Positions 27,271-35,401 of a stretch of 64,000 nt of DNA are shown here, piece after piece. The notes under the pieces were generated by a model. That model saw only the letters and a program-made list of their open reading frames with translations. It was not told the DNA's origin and searched no databases. The stretch is from positions 1 through 64,000 of the forward strand of contig JBGQLV010000001.1 in the NCBI GenBank assembly GCA_041500225.1, read 5' to 3'. Each line of letters starts with the position of its first letter. Position 1 is the first letter of the stretch. This stretch comes from 0-14-3-00-41-53 sp041500225 (lineage in GTDB: Bacteria; Nitrospirota; Thermodesulfovibrionia; Thermodesulfovibrionales; SM23-35). A program made the position numbers and the translations under genes.

Positions 27271-28005
27271 ACACTTTTGTTTAGGTCTCAAAACAATGAT
27301 ACCTGGTTTACCAACTATATATTTTTTAAAATCCTGATCAACTACTTTTCTATGTTCCTTTTGTGATGACGCATGTCTTAAACAAAGGTTATCACCGTCT
27401 TTAACTATAATTCCCACATGCGAAACATCTAACCCTTTTACCCTTGAATATATCCCGACATAATCCCCTGTTCTGAGTTTGCTTAAAACTGAATCGTTAA
27501 TTGAATCAGGAGGTATATATTTAATTTCTCGCTTTACAGTTTGAATCCCGGGCAGAAAATATGTTCTATCCTTTTTCTGATTAAGCGTTTTCTGAACTCT
27601 TATCGTCTTTTCAGCGCCGATTTCTTCAGTAATGTCATCAATAAAGTCTGAATTAAATTCTCGCCAATCCGTGAAGAAGTGATTTCTATCCTCAAAGGCA
27701 ACTATTCCTGATTTGTATCTCACCTTTCTTAAATTTACCTTAAATTCGGGAAAAGAGCCTGATAACCGCATTGCCTCTATGTAATCGATAAAGGTAAAAC
27801 AATCAACTCCTTTCAGATTTATCATGAAAACCTCTGGTATGTTTATACCTCCAATTAAAGTTGATTCGACATAATCTAAATCCAGAAAATTTCTGGAAAG
27901 AAAGTCTATCCGGCCGGCAGCATCCTTAATTTTAGATGATTTTTGTATGATACGATCTAATTCTTCCTGCGAAAATTTACCTAAGAGAATATGTGTCTTA
28001 TACAT
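27250..28005 (-). CDS. DUF1460 N-acetylmuramoyl-L-alanine amidase-like protein
   Basis: A 251-residue protein of the NlpC/P60-related DUF1460 family. The putative catalytic Cys lies in GVDCFTFIDYIEAM near residue 69 and the His in DVSHVGIIV near residue 204, followed by LRHASS. No clear signal peptide is seen, so it may act in the cytoplasm on imported muropeptides, cutting the MurNAc-peptide bond. The family role is known mainly from structural work on Bacteroides members. It is convergent with ampG and divergent from nagA. Confidence 0.8.
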   Translation of the reverse strand: MYKTHILLGKFSQEELDRIIQKSSKIKDAAGRIDFLSRNFLDLDYVESTLIGGINIPEVFMINLKGVDCFTFIDYIEAMRLSGSFPEFKVNLRKVRYKSGIVAFEDRNHFFTDWREFNSDFIDDITEEIGAEKTIRVQKTLNQKKDRTYFLPGIQTVKREIKYIPPDSINDSVLSKLRTGDYVGIYSRVKGLDVSHVGIIVKDGDNLCLRHASSQKEHRKVVDQDFKKYIVGKPGIIVLRPKQKCLAHLAS

Positions 28006-28020
28006 GGATAATTATAACAA

Positions 28021-28075
28021 ACCCGTCCCTCTCTATCCCGCCTTACCAAGGGGGGAATTAAAGGGGGTGTTTTTT
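28021..28075. repeat. CCC...GGG-rich short inverted repeat between DUF1460 and nagA
   Basis: The stretch CCGCCTTACCAAGGGGGG with flanking CCCTCTCTATCC and AAAGGGGGTG forms an imperfect inverted repeat of a kind often dispersed in genomes. It sits in the 134-bp divergent intergenic region. Only one copy is clear in this window. Confidence 0.3.
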
Positions 28076-28139
28076 GTTATGCCCAACACAACTGATGGAC
28101 AAATTGTCTTAAGTAGCTTCTATGCTATTATAATCAACA

Positions 28140-29015
28140 ATGAAGATTATTGATATCCATGCCCATGGCATAGGCGGTTACGATACAAGGACAACAGCCG
28201 AAGGCGATATCCTTAAAATAGCTGAAATACAGGGCTCATATGGAATTTCGGAAATCCTTCTTACCATATACCCGTCTATTGTAAAGGTAATGAGGGAAAA
28301 TATGGATGCAGTCAGAAAGGCAATGAAACTGCAAGATGCAAGATACAAGATGCAGGATACAAAACCTGCGAAAATCATCGGAGTTCATCTCGAAGGTCCA
28401 TTCCTCAATCCATCAAAATGCGGTGCTTTGAATGCGGGTGCATTCGCTGAACCGGCTGAGTATAAGCTCAAAGAACTCATTGAAGGTTTTGAAGATATAG
28501 TAAAGATAATGACTATCGCACCTGAAATAAAGGGAGCTGCAGGTTTAATCAAAAAGATATCTGACAGGGGAATCATTGTCAGTATGGGGCATTCTGATGC
28601 AACATATGCTGATGCAGAGGCTGGTTTTAATGCAGGCGCTAAGGGAATAACACACATCTTTAATGCGATGCGTAGTTTTCATCACAGGGAGCCGGGGCTT
28701 GCAGGGTTTGGACTTTTAAATCAGGATATTTATATTGAGGTTATTGCAGACCCCTATCATCTCCATTCAAAAACCCTTGAATTGATATTCAAAACAAAGA
28801 ATCCTTACAGGATAATAATAGTGTCAGATACAGTAAAAGAAGCAAAAGTAGGAGAGGAGAAGGATCAAGGTATCACAAATATTCACGGCAGACTTTCAGG
28901 TGGCTGCATGACCATTACAGAATCTTCAAAAAGGCTTATTAAGACAGGATACAATGAAAGTGCCATAATGGATTGCATAACTAAAAATCCTGGAAGTTAT
29001 ATCAGTTCTTTCTAA
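28140..29015 (+). CDS. nagA: N-acetylglucosamine-6-phosphate deacetylase, short form
   Basis: A 291-residue amidohydrolase that makes glucosamine-6-phosphate and acetate. It begins directly with the metal-site strand IIDIHAHGIGGYDT. HLEGPFLNPSKCGAL near residue 84, SMGHSDATYADA near 146, HIFNAMRSFHHREPG near 172 and the catalytic Asp in IIVSDTVKEA near 229 are all present. Usual NagA has about 380 residues; the N-terminal beta-sandwich and the last C-terminal strands are missing here. Codons near residues 64-75 are written by a period-7 repeat (28332-28361), an insertion in a loop before HLEGP. It completes the recycling set. Confidence 0.87.
   Translation: MKIIDIHAHGIGGYDTRTTAEGDILKIAEIQGSYGISEILLTIYPSIVKVMRENMDAVRKAMKLQDARYKMQDTKPAKIIGVHLEGPFLNPSKCGALNAGAFAEPAEYKLKELIEGFEDIVKIMTIAPEIKGAAGLIKKISDRGIIVSMGHSDATYADAEAGFNAGAKGITHIFNAMRSFHHREPGLAGFGLLNQDIYIEVIADPYHLHSKTLELIFKTKNPYRIIIVSDTVKEAKVGEEKDQGITNIHGRLSGGCMTITESSKRLIKTGYNESAIMDCITKNPGSYISSF
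28332..28361. repeat. Heptamer repeat inside nagA
   Basis: Four 7-nt units CAAGATG, CAAGATA, CAAGATG, CAGGATA run in register and encode LQDARYKMQD. It is the same period-7 behaviour as the arrays at 44-47 kb, with a different unit. Confidence 0.7.
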
Positions 29016-29020
29016 TCTCA

Positions 29021-30874
29021 TTATCTCCCTATTAATATATCTTCTTTTTGAGACTGCTTCTCCGCTGGTTTCTGAATTGAGCGTAAGTCTGTGGATTCAG
29101 CACCCTTCTCTTTTGATCTTTCAATATAATGTTCAGCAGCTTTTTTCTGCCCTTCAGTCGTATAACCTTCTAACTTTTGTTGCTTTCCTGAAGGTTGTAT
29201 CTGTCTTTTATATTCCTTAATCGATCCTCCCTTCCCGCTGTCTATCTGTCTTTTCTTATCTTCCTGATATATATCTTCTTTTTGAGACTGTTTCCCCGTT
29301 GGTTTTTGGATAGAGCGTAAATCTGCGGGTTCAGATGTCTTCCTTTTCGGTTTCTCTATAGTTGGTTTATTGATTTCCTTTGGCTTTTTGGGTGTATAAC
29401 CCTCTGACTGTTGTTGTTTCCCAGAAGGTTGTATCTGTTTCTGAGGAAAAGTTTCTTTTCCCATATATTTTCCAGTACCTGTAACTGTTGGCTCTTTTAA
29501 TGTCTTGATGGGCATTGTTTTCTGCGGGGATTCCGGTCTCAGCACAGAAGACGTCCTTTCTTTTACTAAGGGACGCTCCCTTTTTAAATTTCTAACCTGT
29601 ATATTCATGACCGGCTGAGGCGGTTGTTTTATGCGAGGTATCTCCTTGATTAGCGGCATGAAGGTTGTCCTCTCCGGTTTTATGGATGGTCTTCCTATAC
29701 TTAATCTTTCCCTGAGAAATGGGTTCTCCTTTATTTTTACATCCACAGGTTTTCCTCTTAAGAAGGTATCGCGGTGAATAGTTGTCACAGCATTGCTTAA
29801 GAATGCATTTTTATAAACATTCGGGATAACGGTCTTATGGATATCTATATTGAATATATTCACGCTACCTGGTCCGTAATAACCATAACCATAATAGAGT
29901 TCTCCAGGGGCAAGAGGAACCCACGCTACTAATGTGGGGGTATGAACCCAGCCCACAAATCCAGGGCCCCAGTAAACAGCGCCTCTGACAGGTGGCACCC
30001 ATACCCATCCTATGGAGACAGTATGTGCCCATCTTCCATAGTGATAGGGAACCCATCCCCAGGGTTCGTAAGAAACCCATACATAGTCCCCGCCTATCCA
30101 GACCCACCTGCCAATACTGTATGGAGACCATCCAACGGATACGCTGACCGTTGGCGTCCAGACATAACCGTAATCCGTTGTATATACCCATCTCCCGTTT
30201 TTATCAAAATCATAGGAATAGGCATCAAGCTCGTCAGGCAGATATCTGTTGCTATATCTCCCCTCATCGAGTTTTCTATTCCTTTCCCTATTCCAATTTT
30301 CCCATTCATCAGAAGATCCTAACGGAGATAGATCTGCAAAGAAATCTTCTCCGACAGACAGGGTTTTGCCTGCGCTAATCCTTGTCTTCCCATTTCTGCT
30401 TTCTGCATATACCGTACCCTTGAACACGGAGATATCCGTAAAACCATCAGGGGATACATCAATTTTGAATTTAGACCTGTCATATGCCCGTATTGAAGAA
30501 ACAGGTGTATCTATTTGAAGAAGACTGTCTCTCGGTCCCCTGAAATTCACGTAAGCATGTCCTGTGGTTAAATAAAACTGAGAAGAATCTTCCCCTGCTG
30601 TAAGTATTTCGAGAGAAGAGCTTTCATCAAGCCTCACGTATGTACCGTCTCTTAACTGGAGTTCAGCCCTGCCTGATTCAGGCACCCACACCCCGTCACC
30701 TTCTTTCAGAGGCATGTTTATGGAAGCAGGAACCCATTCAGACGTATCCTCTGTTTTTACCTGGACGTCACCTTGTATGAGACTTATACGCAATGATCCA
30801 AGGTTTGATGAGTAAGCATATGTCGGCAATAGAAAAAGTATCAATGCAATAATTATGAGTTTATAAATCTTCAT
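29021..30874 (-). CDS. FecR-domain and DUF6600 exported protein with repetitive C-terminus
   Basis: A 617-residue secreted protein with a signal peptide at residues 1-22. A FecR domain (SLRISLIQGDVQVK through RISAGKTLSV) spans residues 25-170. A Trp/Tyr-rich DUF6600 domain with repeated GRWVWIGGDYVWV/GWVPYHYGRW motifs spans about 220-340. The last 200 residues are a basic Gln/Lys/Pro-rich region with two near-copies of RQIQPSGKQQ...EGYT and of DLRSIQKP...KQSQKEDI. No TonB or sigma-factor gene lies nearby, so this is not the iron-signalling type of FecR. Surface or envelope function is inferred only from domain content. It is convergent with nagA. Confidence 0.8.
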   Translation of the reverse strand: MKIYKLIIIALILFLLPTYAYSSNLGSLRISLIQGDVQVKTEDTSEWVPASINMPLKEGDGVWVPESGRAELQLRDGTYVRLDESSSLEILTAGEDSSQFYLTTGHAYVNFRGPRDSLLQIDTPVSSIRAYDRSKFKIDVSPDGFTDISVFKGTVYAESRNGKTRISAGKTLSVGEDFFADLSPLGSSDEWENWNRERNRKLDEGRYSNRYLPDELDAYSYDFDKNGRWVYTTDYGYVWTPTVSVSVGWSPYSIGRWVWIGGDYVWVSYEPWGWVPYHYGRWAHTVSIGWVWVPPVRGAVYWGPGFVGWVHTPTLVAWVPLAPGELYYGYGYYGPGSVNIFNIDIHKTVIPNVYKNAFLSNAVTTIHRDTFLRGKPVDVKIKENPFLRERLSIGRPSIKPERTTFMPLIKEIPRIKQPPQPVMNIQVRNLKRERPLVKERTSSVLRPESPQKTMPIKTLKEPTVTGTGKYMGKETFPQKQIQPSGKQQQSEGYTPKKPKEINKPTIEKPKRKTSEPADLRSIQKPTGKQSQKEDIYQEDKKRQIDSGKGGSIKEYKRQIQPSGKQQKLEGYTTEGQKKAAEHYIERSKEKGAESTDLRSIQKPAEKQSQKEDILIGR

Positions 30875-31014
30875 TTTTGTTCTCCCTTTTTATAACAGTT
30901 TCTGATTAACTAACTCTCTCTTGCCATTTAATTTATTAAACACATTTGAATAGAATTAATTTCTTCGGAGGTTGAAATCTTTATTAAATTGTATATGAGT
31001 TGAGCATGTTTTGC

Positions 31015-31020
31015 TATAAT
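31015..31020 (+). promoter_or_regulatory. Extended -10 promoter of the Uxx-type selenoprotein gene
   Basis: TGCTATAAT gives a TGn-extended -10 element 42 bp before the start codon; no good -35 hexamer is seen. A GGAGGT ribosome site is at 31049-31054. Confidence 0.5.
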
Positions 31021-31061
31021 AAACTAAACTACAAATATAAAATGATCTGGAGGTACATATC

Positions 31062-31268
31062 ATGCCGGAAAAAGCCATTATCTTCGGTAAGGCAGGCTGA
31101 CCTTTTACAGAGAAGGCTAGGTCAGCCTACGGAGAAAATGCAAAATATTTTGATGTTAAATCTGACAGTACAAAATTAGAGGAGATGTTAAAGTATTCCG
31201 GCGGCGTACGGAAAGTGCCGGTTATTATTGAAGCAGGTGAAGTGACTATAGGTTATGGAGGTGCATGA
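31062..31268 (+). CDS. Uxx-type glutaredoxin-like selenoprotein, TGA codon at 31098-31100
   Basis: Read through one in-frame TGA this gives 68 residues: a beta strand (KAIIFGKAG), Sec at residue 13, then PFTEKARSAYG, a central helix and strand, the cis-Pro motif RKVPVII and the glycine turn GYGGA at the end. This is a minimal glutaredoxin/thioredoxin fold with Sec in the active-site position and no resolving Cys, matching the small Uxx-star glutaredoxin-like selenoproteins of anaerobes. GGAGGT is well placed 7 nt before ATG. The TGA lies in a perfect 8-bp stem (31095-31102 with 31120-31127). Without read-through only 12 codons would be made. The function is probably thiol redox; the partner is unknown. 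Confidence 0.85.
31095..31127 (+). promoter_or_regulatory. Candidate SECIS stem-loop in the Uxx selenoprotein gene
   Basis: GGCTGACC (31095-31102), which includes the TGA, pairs perfectly with GGTCAGCC (31120-31127). The 17-nt loop can pair further (CCTT/AAGG), leaving an apical loop about 10-15 nt after TGA. A long stem starting at the UGA resembles the fdhF type of SECIS. Confidence 0.65.
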
Positions 31269-31277
31269 GGGGTATGA

Positions 31278-31298
31278 TTACCGATAGTTTATCGGTAA
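31278..31298. terminator. Hairpin between the convergent selenoprotein and LysE genes
   Basis: TTACCGAT (31278-31285) pairs with ATCGGTAA (31291-31298), with GGTATGA and TCATACC as an outer arm pair at 31271 and 31105-type flanks near 31305. It can serve as a terminator for both convergent genes. Confidence 0.6.
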
Positions 31299-31304
31299 AG
31301 AAAC

Positions 31305-31928
31305 TCATACCATGAGCTTTAAGGAACTTAATATAAAGACCCCTCCGTAGAAAAGCATTACGAATCCACAAAAGATGTTAACCTTTTTATAAAACCCTGT
31401 TCCAAACATCTTTATGCCTTTGAATGATGCCAGAGAGAGGAAGCTGTACCATAGGAGGTCACACAGCCAGTGAAATAATGCAAACAAAATAAGTCCGATA
31501 GGCCCGAAACTGATGGCGCTAATTACAAGTCCAACACCTATTGTTCCCCACCATAGGAGGAAAGAAGGATTTCCTATGCTTAAAAATATACCTGAATAAA
31601 AAGGGGATGGCATCCTGCCTTCTTTTTTAACTTCTTCATTTTTCCGGGATGTGAGCAGGCCCTTAGCCATAAAAAGAAGGTATATCCCGCCGGCCATACC
31701 AATCAGTATACGTATCCACTCCAGCTGGAATAAACTACCGGCACCGAAAAAAATCAAAACTATGAGCGGCATCTCTATAACACCATGTCCAAAGGCAATA
31801 TACATTCCTGTAAGCCCTGACCTGCTTCCCTGCTGTATAACTGCTGCTGTCATAGGGCCTGGGGAAAGGACGCCCGAGAGGGATATTATCACGGCTGAAA
31901 ATAGGAAGAAGATGAAGTTGTGTTCCAT
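31305..31928 (-). CDS. LysE-family exporter
   Basis: A 207-residue membrane protein with about six spans. The N-terminal family motif SGVLSPGPMTAAVIQQGSRS near residues 18-37 and the later FLSIGNPSFLLWWG segment mark the LysE/RhtB superfamily of amino-acid and small-molecule exporters. The substrate cannot be told from sequence. It is convergent with the selenoprotein gene; the adjacent 350 bp upstream hold a palindromic element and lead to the glycan cluster. Confidence 0.85.
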   Translation of the reverse strand: MEHNFIFFLFSAVIISLSGVLSPGPMTAAVIQQGSRSGLTGMYIAFGHGVIEMPLIVLIFFGAGSLFQLEWIRILIGMAGGIYLLFMAKGLLTSRKNEEVKKEGRMPSPFYSGIFLSIGNPSFLLWWGTIGVGLVISAISFGPIGLILFALFHWLCDLLWYSFLSLASFKGIKMFGTGFYKKVNIFCGFVMLFYGGVFILSSLKLMV

Positions 31929-32127
31929 TTATTAATGATACCTGAATCCAGACATAAAAGTTTGGCTTGTGACAAGTTAGTGTAAAATAGATAACATTTA
32001 TTTTATATTCCCGTGAATGAACCAAAAATTTATTAAGGGGGATCAAAGATAGGTAGTGAAATATCTCCAGGATGATTCACAGCGATAAAAGATTATTTTC
32101 AATGTTAAGAAATAAAATATACTATCA

Positions 32128-32264
32128 CCCGAATCCAGCGATAAGAGTTGTCATTGCGAGTGTAACGAAGCAATCTCGCCGTTTTCGATGAGATTGCCGC
32201 GGTCGATGCGACCTCGCAATGACGGCTATATCGAGGGTTCATGCTATTTATCGCTGGATTTGGG
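32128..32264. repeat. 137-bp nested inverted-repeat element (MITE-like)
   Basis: CCCGAATCCAGCGATAA (32128-32144) and TTATCGCTGGATTTGGG (32248-32264) are inverted copies with one mismatch. Inside, GTCATTGCGAG (32150-32160) and CTCGCAATGAC (32213-32223) are perfect inverted copies, and GCAATCTC/GAGATTGC pair as well. It has no coding capacity. One outer end recurs alone at 202-218. It ends 14 bp before the NusG-paralogue start. Confidence 0.75.
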
Positions 32265-32278
32265 TATAATATTCAATA

Positions 32279-32761
32279 ATGTGGCATGCTATTTATACAA
32301 AACCGGGCAAGGAAGACTCAGTCGCCTTTCGGCTTCAAGGCATAGGGATTGAGGTGCTGAACCCGAAACTAAAATCAAAAAAATACAAGCGCAACAAATT
32401 TGTTGAGGTCATTGAGCCTCTCTTTCCTTCTTACCTATTTGCAAGCTTTGAGAAAGAAAAATATTCCCATCTGATTACTTACACAAGAGGTGTGAGATAC
32501 ATTGTCGGTAAAGGCAATCCCATCGTTGTGTATGATGAGATTATTAACACAATAAAAGAAGGTATGGGAGATGACAACATAGTGGTTATCAAACCCCGGA
32601 AATTTGAAAAAGGTGACAGAGTCTTAATAAAAGAAGGACCGTTTAAAGATTTTTATGGAATTTTTGAAAAGGAGACCAGAGGCACTGAGAGGGTAATGAT
32701 CCTTCTTGAAATGATTCATTACAAGCTTGAACTTGATAGCTGTTTTTTAACTAAGATATGA
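32279..32761 (+). CDS. NusG-paralogue transcription antiterminator (RfaH/LoaP/UpxY type)
   Basis: A 160-residue protein. Residues 1-95 form an NGN domain (start MWHAIYTKPGKED; FPSYLFASFE; VRYIVGKG). Residues about 105-160 form a KOW domain (FEKGDRVLIKEGPFKDFYGI). It is shorter and more basic than housekeeping NusG. Paralogues like this stand at the head of long polysaccharide operons, where they load on RNA polymerase and suppress pausing and termination. It is 82 bp before rfbA on the same strand. An ops-like sequence lies at 39654-39668 and intergenic hairpins at 33720 and 36363, candidate sites of its action. The start is at the first ATG; no strong ribosome site is seen. Confidence 0.85.
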   Translation: MWHAIYTKPGKEDSVAFRLQGIGIEVLNPKLKSKKYKRNKFVEVIEPLFPSYLFASFEKEKYSHLITYTRGVRYIVGKGNPIVVYDEIINTIKEGMGDDNIVVIKPRKFEKGDRVLIKEGPFKDFYGIFEKETRGTERVMILLEMIHYKLELDSCFLTKI

Positions 32762-32843
32762 CATAGCTTTCAAAAACAGGGTGCTATGCTCCATGCGAAA
32801 AACTATAGAAACCAGATAACCAAATAAACTAAAATAGACGGAT

Positions 32844-33716
32844 ATGAAGGGTATAATTTTAGCGGGTGGCATCGGGACAAGACTTTATCCGGTAACAATA
32901 GGTGTTTGTAAACAGTTATTGCCCATTTACGATAAGCCGATGATTTATTACCCCCTTTCGGTGCTTATGCTTGCGGGAATAAAGAATATCCTGATAATTT
33001 CCACTCCTCAGGATTTACAGCGTTTCAGAAACATATTTAATGATGGCTCTTATTTAGGGCTTAGTTTTTCTTATAAGGAACAGCTTCATCCAGGTGGCAT
33101 TGCAGAAGCCTTTATCCTGGGTGAAAAATTTATAGGCAATGATGATGTTTGTCTTGTATTGGGGGATAATATTTTTTATGGCCACGGTCTTACAGCTTTG
33201 CTGAAGAAGGGATTGAATGATATAAAAATAAAGGGTGGCGCGACAATATTCGGTTATTATGTCAATGACCCTGAAAGATATGGAGTTGTCGAATTTGATG
33301 AGAAGGGTAATGTCCTGTCTTTAGAGGAAAAGCCCAAAATGCCTAAATCAAGATATGCTGTAACAGGCCTGTATTTCTATAGCAACGAAGTAGTAAAAAT
33401 TTCTAAAAATATAAAGCCGTCACGAAGGGGTGAACTCGAAATAACAGATGTAAATAGAGTATATCTTAAAAAGGGGAAACTCAGGGTTGAACTGATGGGC
33501 AGAGGCTATGCCTGGCTTGATACAGGGACTCATGAAAGCCTTTTAGAAGCAGGCGAGTTTATATCAACTATCGAAAAAAGACAGGGGTTGAAAATAGCCT
33601 GTATAGAAGAAATAGCATATAAATTAGGTTATATTGATAAAGAGCAATTATTAAAACTTGCCCAACCTTTAAAACATAATGAATACGGAAAATATCTTTT
33701 GAGGCTCATAAAATGA
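32844..33716 (+). CDS. rfbA: Glucose-1-phosphate thymidylyltransferase RmlA
   Basis: A 290-residue nucleotidyltransferase that makes dTDP-glucose from glucose-1-phosphate and dTTP, the first step of dTDP-rhamnose and dTDP-amino-sugar synthesis. The nucleotide loop GGIGTRLYP is at residues 8-16, and KPMIYYPLSVLMLAGI and GDNIFYGHGL are diagnostic. The length is standard. It starts the rfbACDB group after the NusG paralogue; a strong hairpin with a T-run follows the stop codon. Its product is needed both by rfbBCD here and by the FdtA/B/C genes at 49.7-51.7 kb. Confidence 0.96.
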   Translation: MKGIILAGGIGTRLYPVTIGVCKQLLPIYDKPMIYYPLSVLMLAGIKNILIISTPQDLQRFRNIFNDGSYLGLSFSYKEQLHPGGIAEAFILGEKFIGNDDVCLVLGDNIFYGHGLTALLKKGLNDIKIKGGATIFGYYVNDPERYGVVEFDEKGNVLSLEEKPKMPKSRYAVTGLYFYSNEVVKISKNIKPSRRGELEITDVNRVYLKKGKLRVELMGRGYAWLDTGTHESLLEAGEFISTIEKRQGLKIACIEEIAYKLGYIDKEQLLKLAQPLKHNEYGKYLLRLIK

Positions 33717-33719
33717 GAC

Positions 33720-33776
33720 AGGTTAAGGCTGAGGTTAAGGAAAAAACAAATCATACTTTAACCTCAACCTTGACCT
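33720..33776 (+). terminator. Strong intergenic hairpin with T-run, made of AGGTTA/AGGCTG hexamers
   Basis: AGGTTAAGGCTGAGGTTAA (33720-33738) pairs with TTAACCTCAACCTTGACCT (33758-33776) over 19 positions with G-U pairs and one mismatch, followed by AATTTTTTAATT. It looks like an intrinsic terminator inside the rml operon. The arms are hexamer repeats, like those at 36363 and 39279/39516. Confidence 0.65.
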
Positions 33777-33788
33777 AATTTTTTAATT

Positions 33789-34343
33789 ATGCCGTTTATT
33801 TTTAAAAAATTATCAATACCGGAAGTTGTCCTAATAGAACCAAAGGTTTTCAGGGACGGACGGGGACTCTTTCTGGAAACTTACAAATATTCCGATTTTG
33901 CTGAGTCAGGCATAAAGGAACACTTTGTTCAGGATAATTATTCAAAATCTGTAAAAGGCGGATTAAGAGGACTTCACTTTCAGAAAAATCCAAATGCACA
34001 GGGTAAATTAGTCCAGTGTATAAAAGGTAAGATATTTGATGTAGCAGTAGATATAAGAAAAGGTTCTCCTACCTTTGGACGTTGGGTTAGTGTTGAGTTA
34101 TCTGAAGAAAATAATCTTATGCTTTATGTCCCTTCTGCCTTTGCTCATGGTTTTGTTGTCCTGAGTGAAACAGCCGATGTTATATATAAGTGTACCAGAG
34201 AGTATTCCCCGAAGGATGATCGGGGGATTATCTGGAATGATCCTGATATAAATATCCGCTGGCCGGTAAAAGACCCGATTCTGTCAGAAAAAGATAAAAA
34301 ACTTCCTTTTTTAAAGGATGCTGATATCAATTTTGAATATTGA
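33789..34343 (+). CDS. rfbC: dTDP-4-dehydrorhamnose 3,5-epimerase RmlC
   Basis: A 184-residue cupin enzyme, third step of dTDP-L-rhamnose synthesis. The motif DNYSKSVKGGLRGLHFQ holds the catalytic His near residue 63, QCIKGKIFDVAVDIRKGS follows, and the catalytic Tyr lies in VIYKCTREYSP. The length is normal. It is separated from rfbA by the hairpin and from rfbD by an inverted-repeat element, but it is on the same strand. Confidence 0.95.
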   Translation: MPFIFKKLSIPEVVLIEPKVFRDGRGLFLETYKYSDFAESGIKEHFVQDNYSKSVKGGLRGLHFQKNPNAQGKLVQCIKGKIFDVAVDIRKGSPTFGRWVSVELSEENNLMLYVPSAFAHGFVVLSETADVIYKCTREYSPKDDRGIIWNDPDINIRWPVKDPILSEKDKKLPFLKDADINFEY

Positions 34344-34380
34344 AATTTACTAATGAGTTCATCAGTAATGCAACACAGTA

Positions 34381-34484
34381 GTCATTCCCGCGAATCCGTC
34401 TTACGTATTGACGGAGGGAATCCAGGAAAGCACTGGATTCCCCCGTATCAAGTACGGGGCAGGCTCAATCAAGCACGGAATGAC
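34381..34484. repeat. GTCATTCC...GGAATGAC inverted-repeat element
   Basis: Left arm GTCATTCC (34381-34388), right arm GGAATGAC (34477-34484), inner GGAATCCAG/CTGGATTCC pairs around the centre. It fills most of the 200 bp between rfbC and rfbD. A 64-codon frame across it is an artefact of the repeat. Confidence 0.75.
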
Positions 34485-34543
34485 AAAATTGGATGGCAAG
34501 TATTTTTTGCTTATGAAGTTGTTAGTAATTTTAAGAGGTTAAT

Positions 34544-35401
34544 ATGAAGATTTTAATTGCTGGTGCAAACGGCCAGCTTGCAAGGGAATTTCAGAAAGCA
34601 TTAGAAAACTATAGCTATTCAGTAGTAGCTTTAGATAAAGAAAGTCTGGATATATCTGATTTGAATGTCATTGCAGAAACATTTTCAAAACATAATCCTG
34701 ATATTGTTTTAAACTGTGCTGCTTATAATTTTGTAGATAAGGCTGAAGAAGATTTTGATACTGCACACAAAGTGAACGCCTCAGGAGTAAGAAACCTGGC
34801 GGTTGCGTGTAAAAAAAATAACGCCCTGTTAGTCCACTACAGCACTGATTACATATTTGACGGGACAAAGGAAGATTTTTATACAGAGGAAGATGAACCG
34901 AATCCGATTAACAATTACGGTAAAAGCAAATTAATGGGGGAAAAGTTTTTAACAGAAGAGACTGATAAATTTCTTTTATTCAGGGTTAGCTGGGTATTCG
35001 GAGAAGGCAAACAGAATTTCCTTTATAAATTGTCGGAATTGGGAAAGAAAAACAGGGTCTTAAAGGTTGTTTATGACCAGATCTCAGCGCCTACTTTTAC
35101 AAAGGATATTGTAATTTTAACAATGCTTGCAATAGATAAAGGTCTGAGAGGTGTTTACCATCTGACCAACAGCGGATATGCGTCAAGATATGAAGTTGCG
35201 CGCTATTTTATTGAAAGGCTTGGCTGGGATAATCTGATATTGCCTGTAAACTCAGATTATTTCCCTTCTTCTGCTAAAAGACCATACTTTTCTGCAATGT
35301 CAAATCTAAAGCTTTCAAAAAACTTAGATGTTAATATTCCGGACTGGAAGATGGGCATTGACAGGTATATAGAAGAAATGTTTGAAAAAGAGGAAATCTA
35401 A
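34544..35401 (+). CDS. rfbD: dTDP-4-dehydrorhamnose reductase RmlD
   Basis: A 285-residue SDR enzyme that makes dTDP-L-rhamnose with NAD(P)H. The cofactor loop GANGQLARE is at residues 6-14, NCAAYNFVDKAEED near 64, STDYIFDGT near 103 and the catalytic YGKSK near 126. The length is standard. The last base of its stop codon is the A of the rfbB ATG, so translation is probably coupled. Confidence 0.95.
   Translation: MKILIAGANGQLAREFQKALENYSYSVVALDKESLDISDLNVIAETFSKHNPDIVLNCAAYNFVDKAEEDFDTAHKVNASGVRNLAVACKKNNALLVHYSTDYIFDGTKEDFYTEEDEPNPINNYGKSKLMGEKFLTEETDKFLLFRVSWVFGEGKQNFLYKLSELGKKNRVLKVVYDQISAPTFTKDIVILTMLAIDKGLRGVYHLTNSGYASRYEVARYFIERLGWDNLILPVNSDYFPSSAKRPYFSAMSNLKLSKNLDVNIPDWKMGIDRYIEEMFEKEEI

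Noticed and set aside
29942..30322. Long frames opposite the FecR/DUF6600 gene
   Set aside because: They are shadows of the Trp/Pro-rich repeats on the other strand; no start signals or family motifs.
34353..34547. 64-codon frame between rfbC and rfbD
   Set aside because: Consists almost entirely of the GTCATTCC-type repeat and overlaps the rfbD start.
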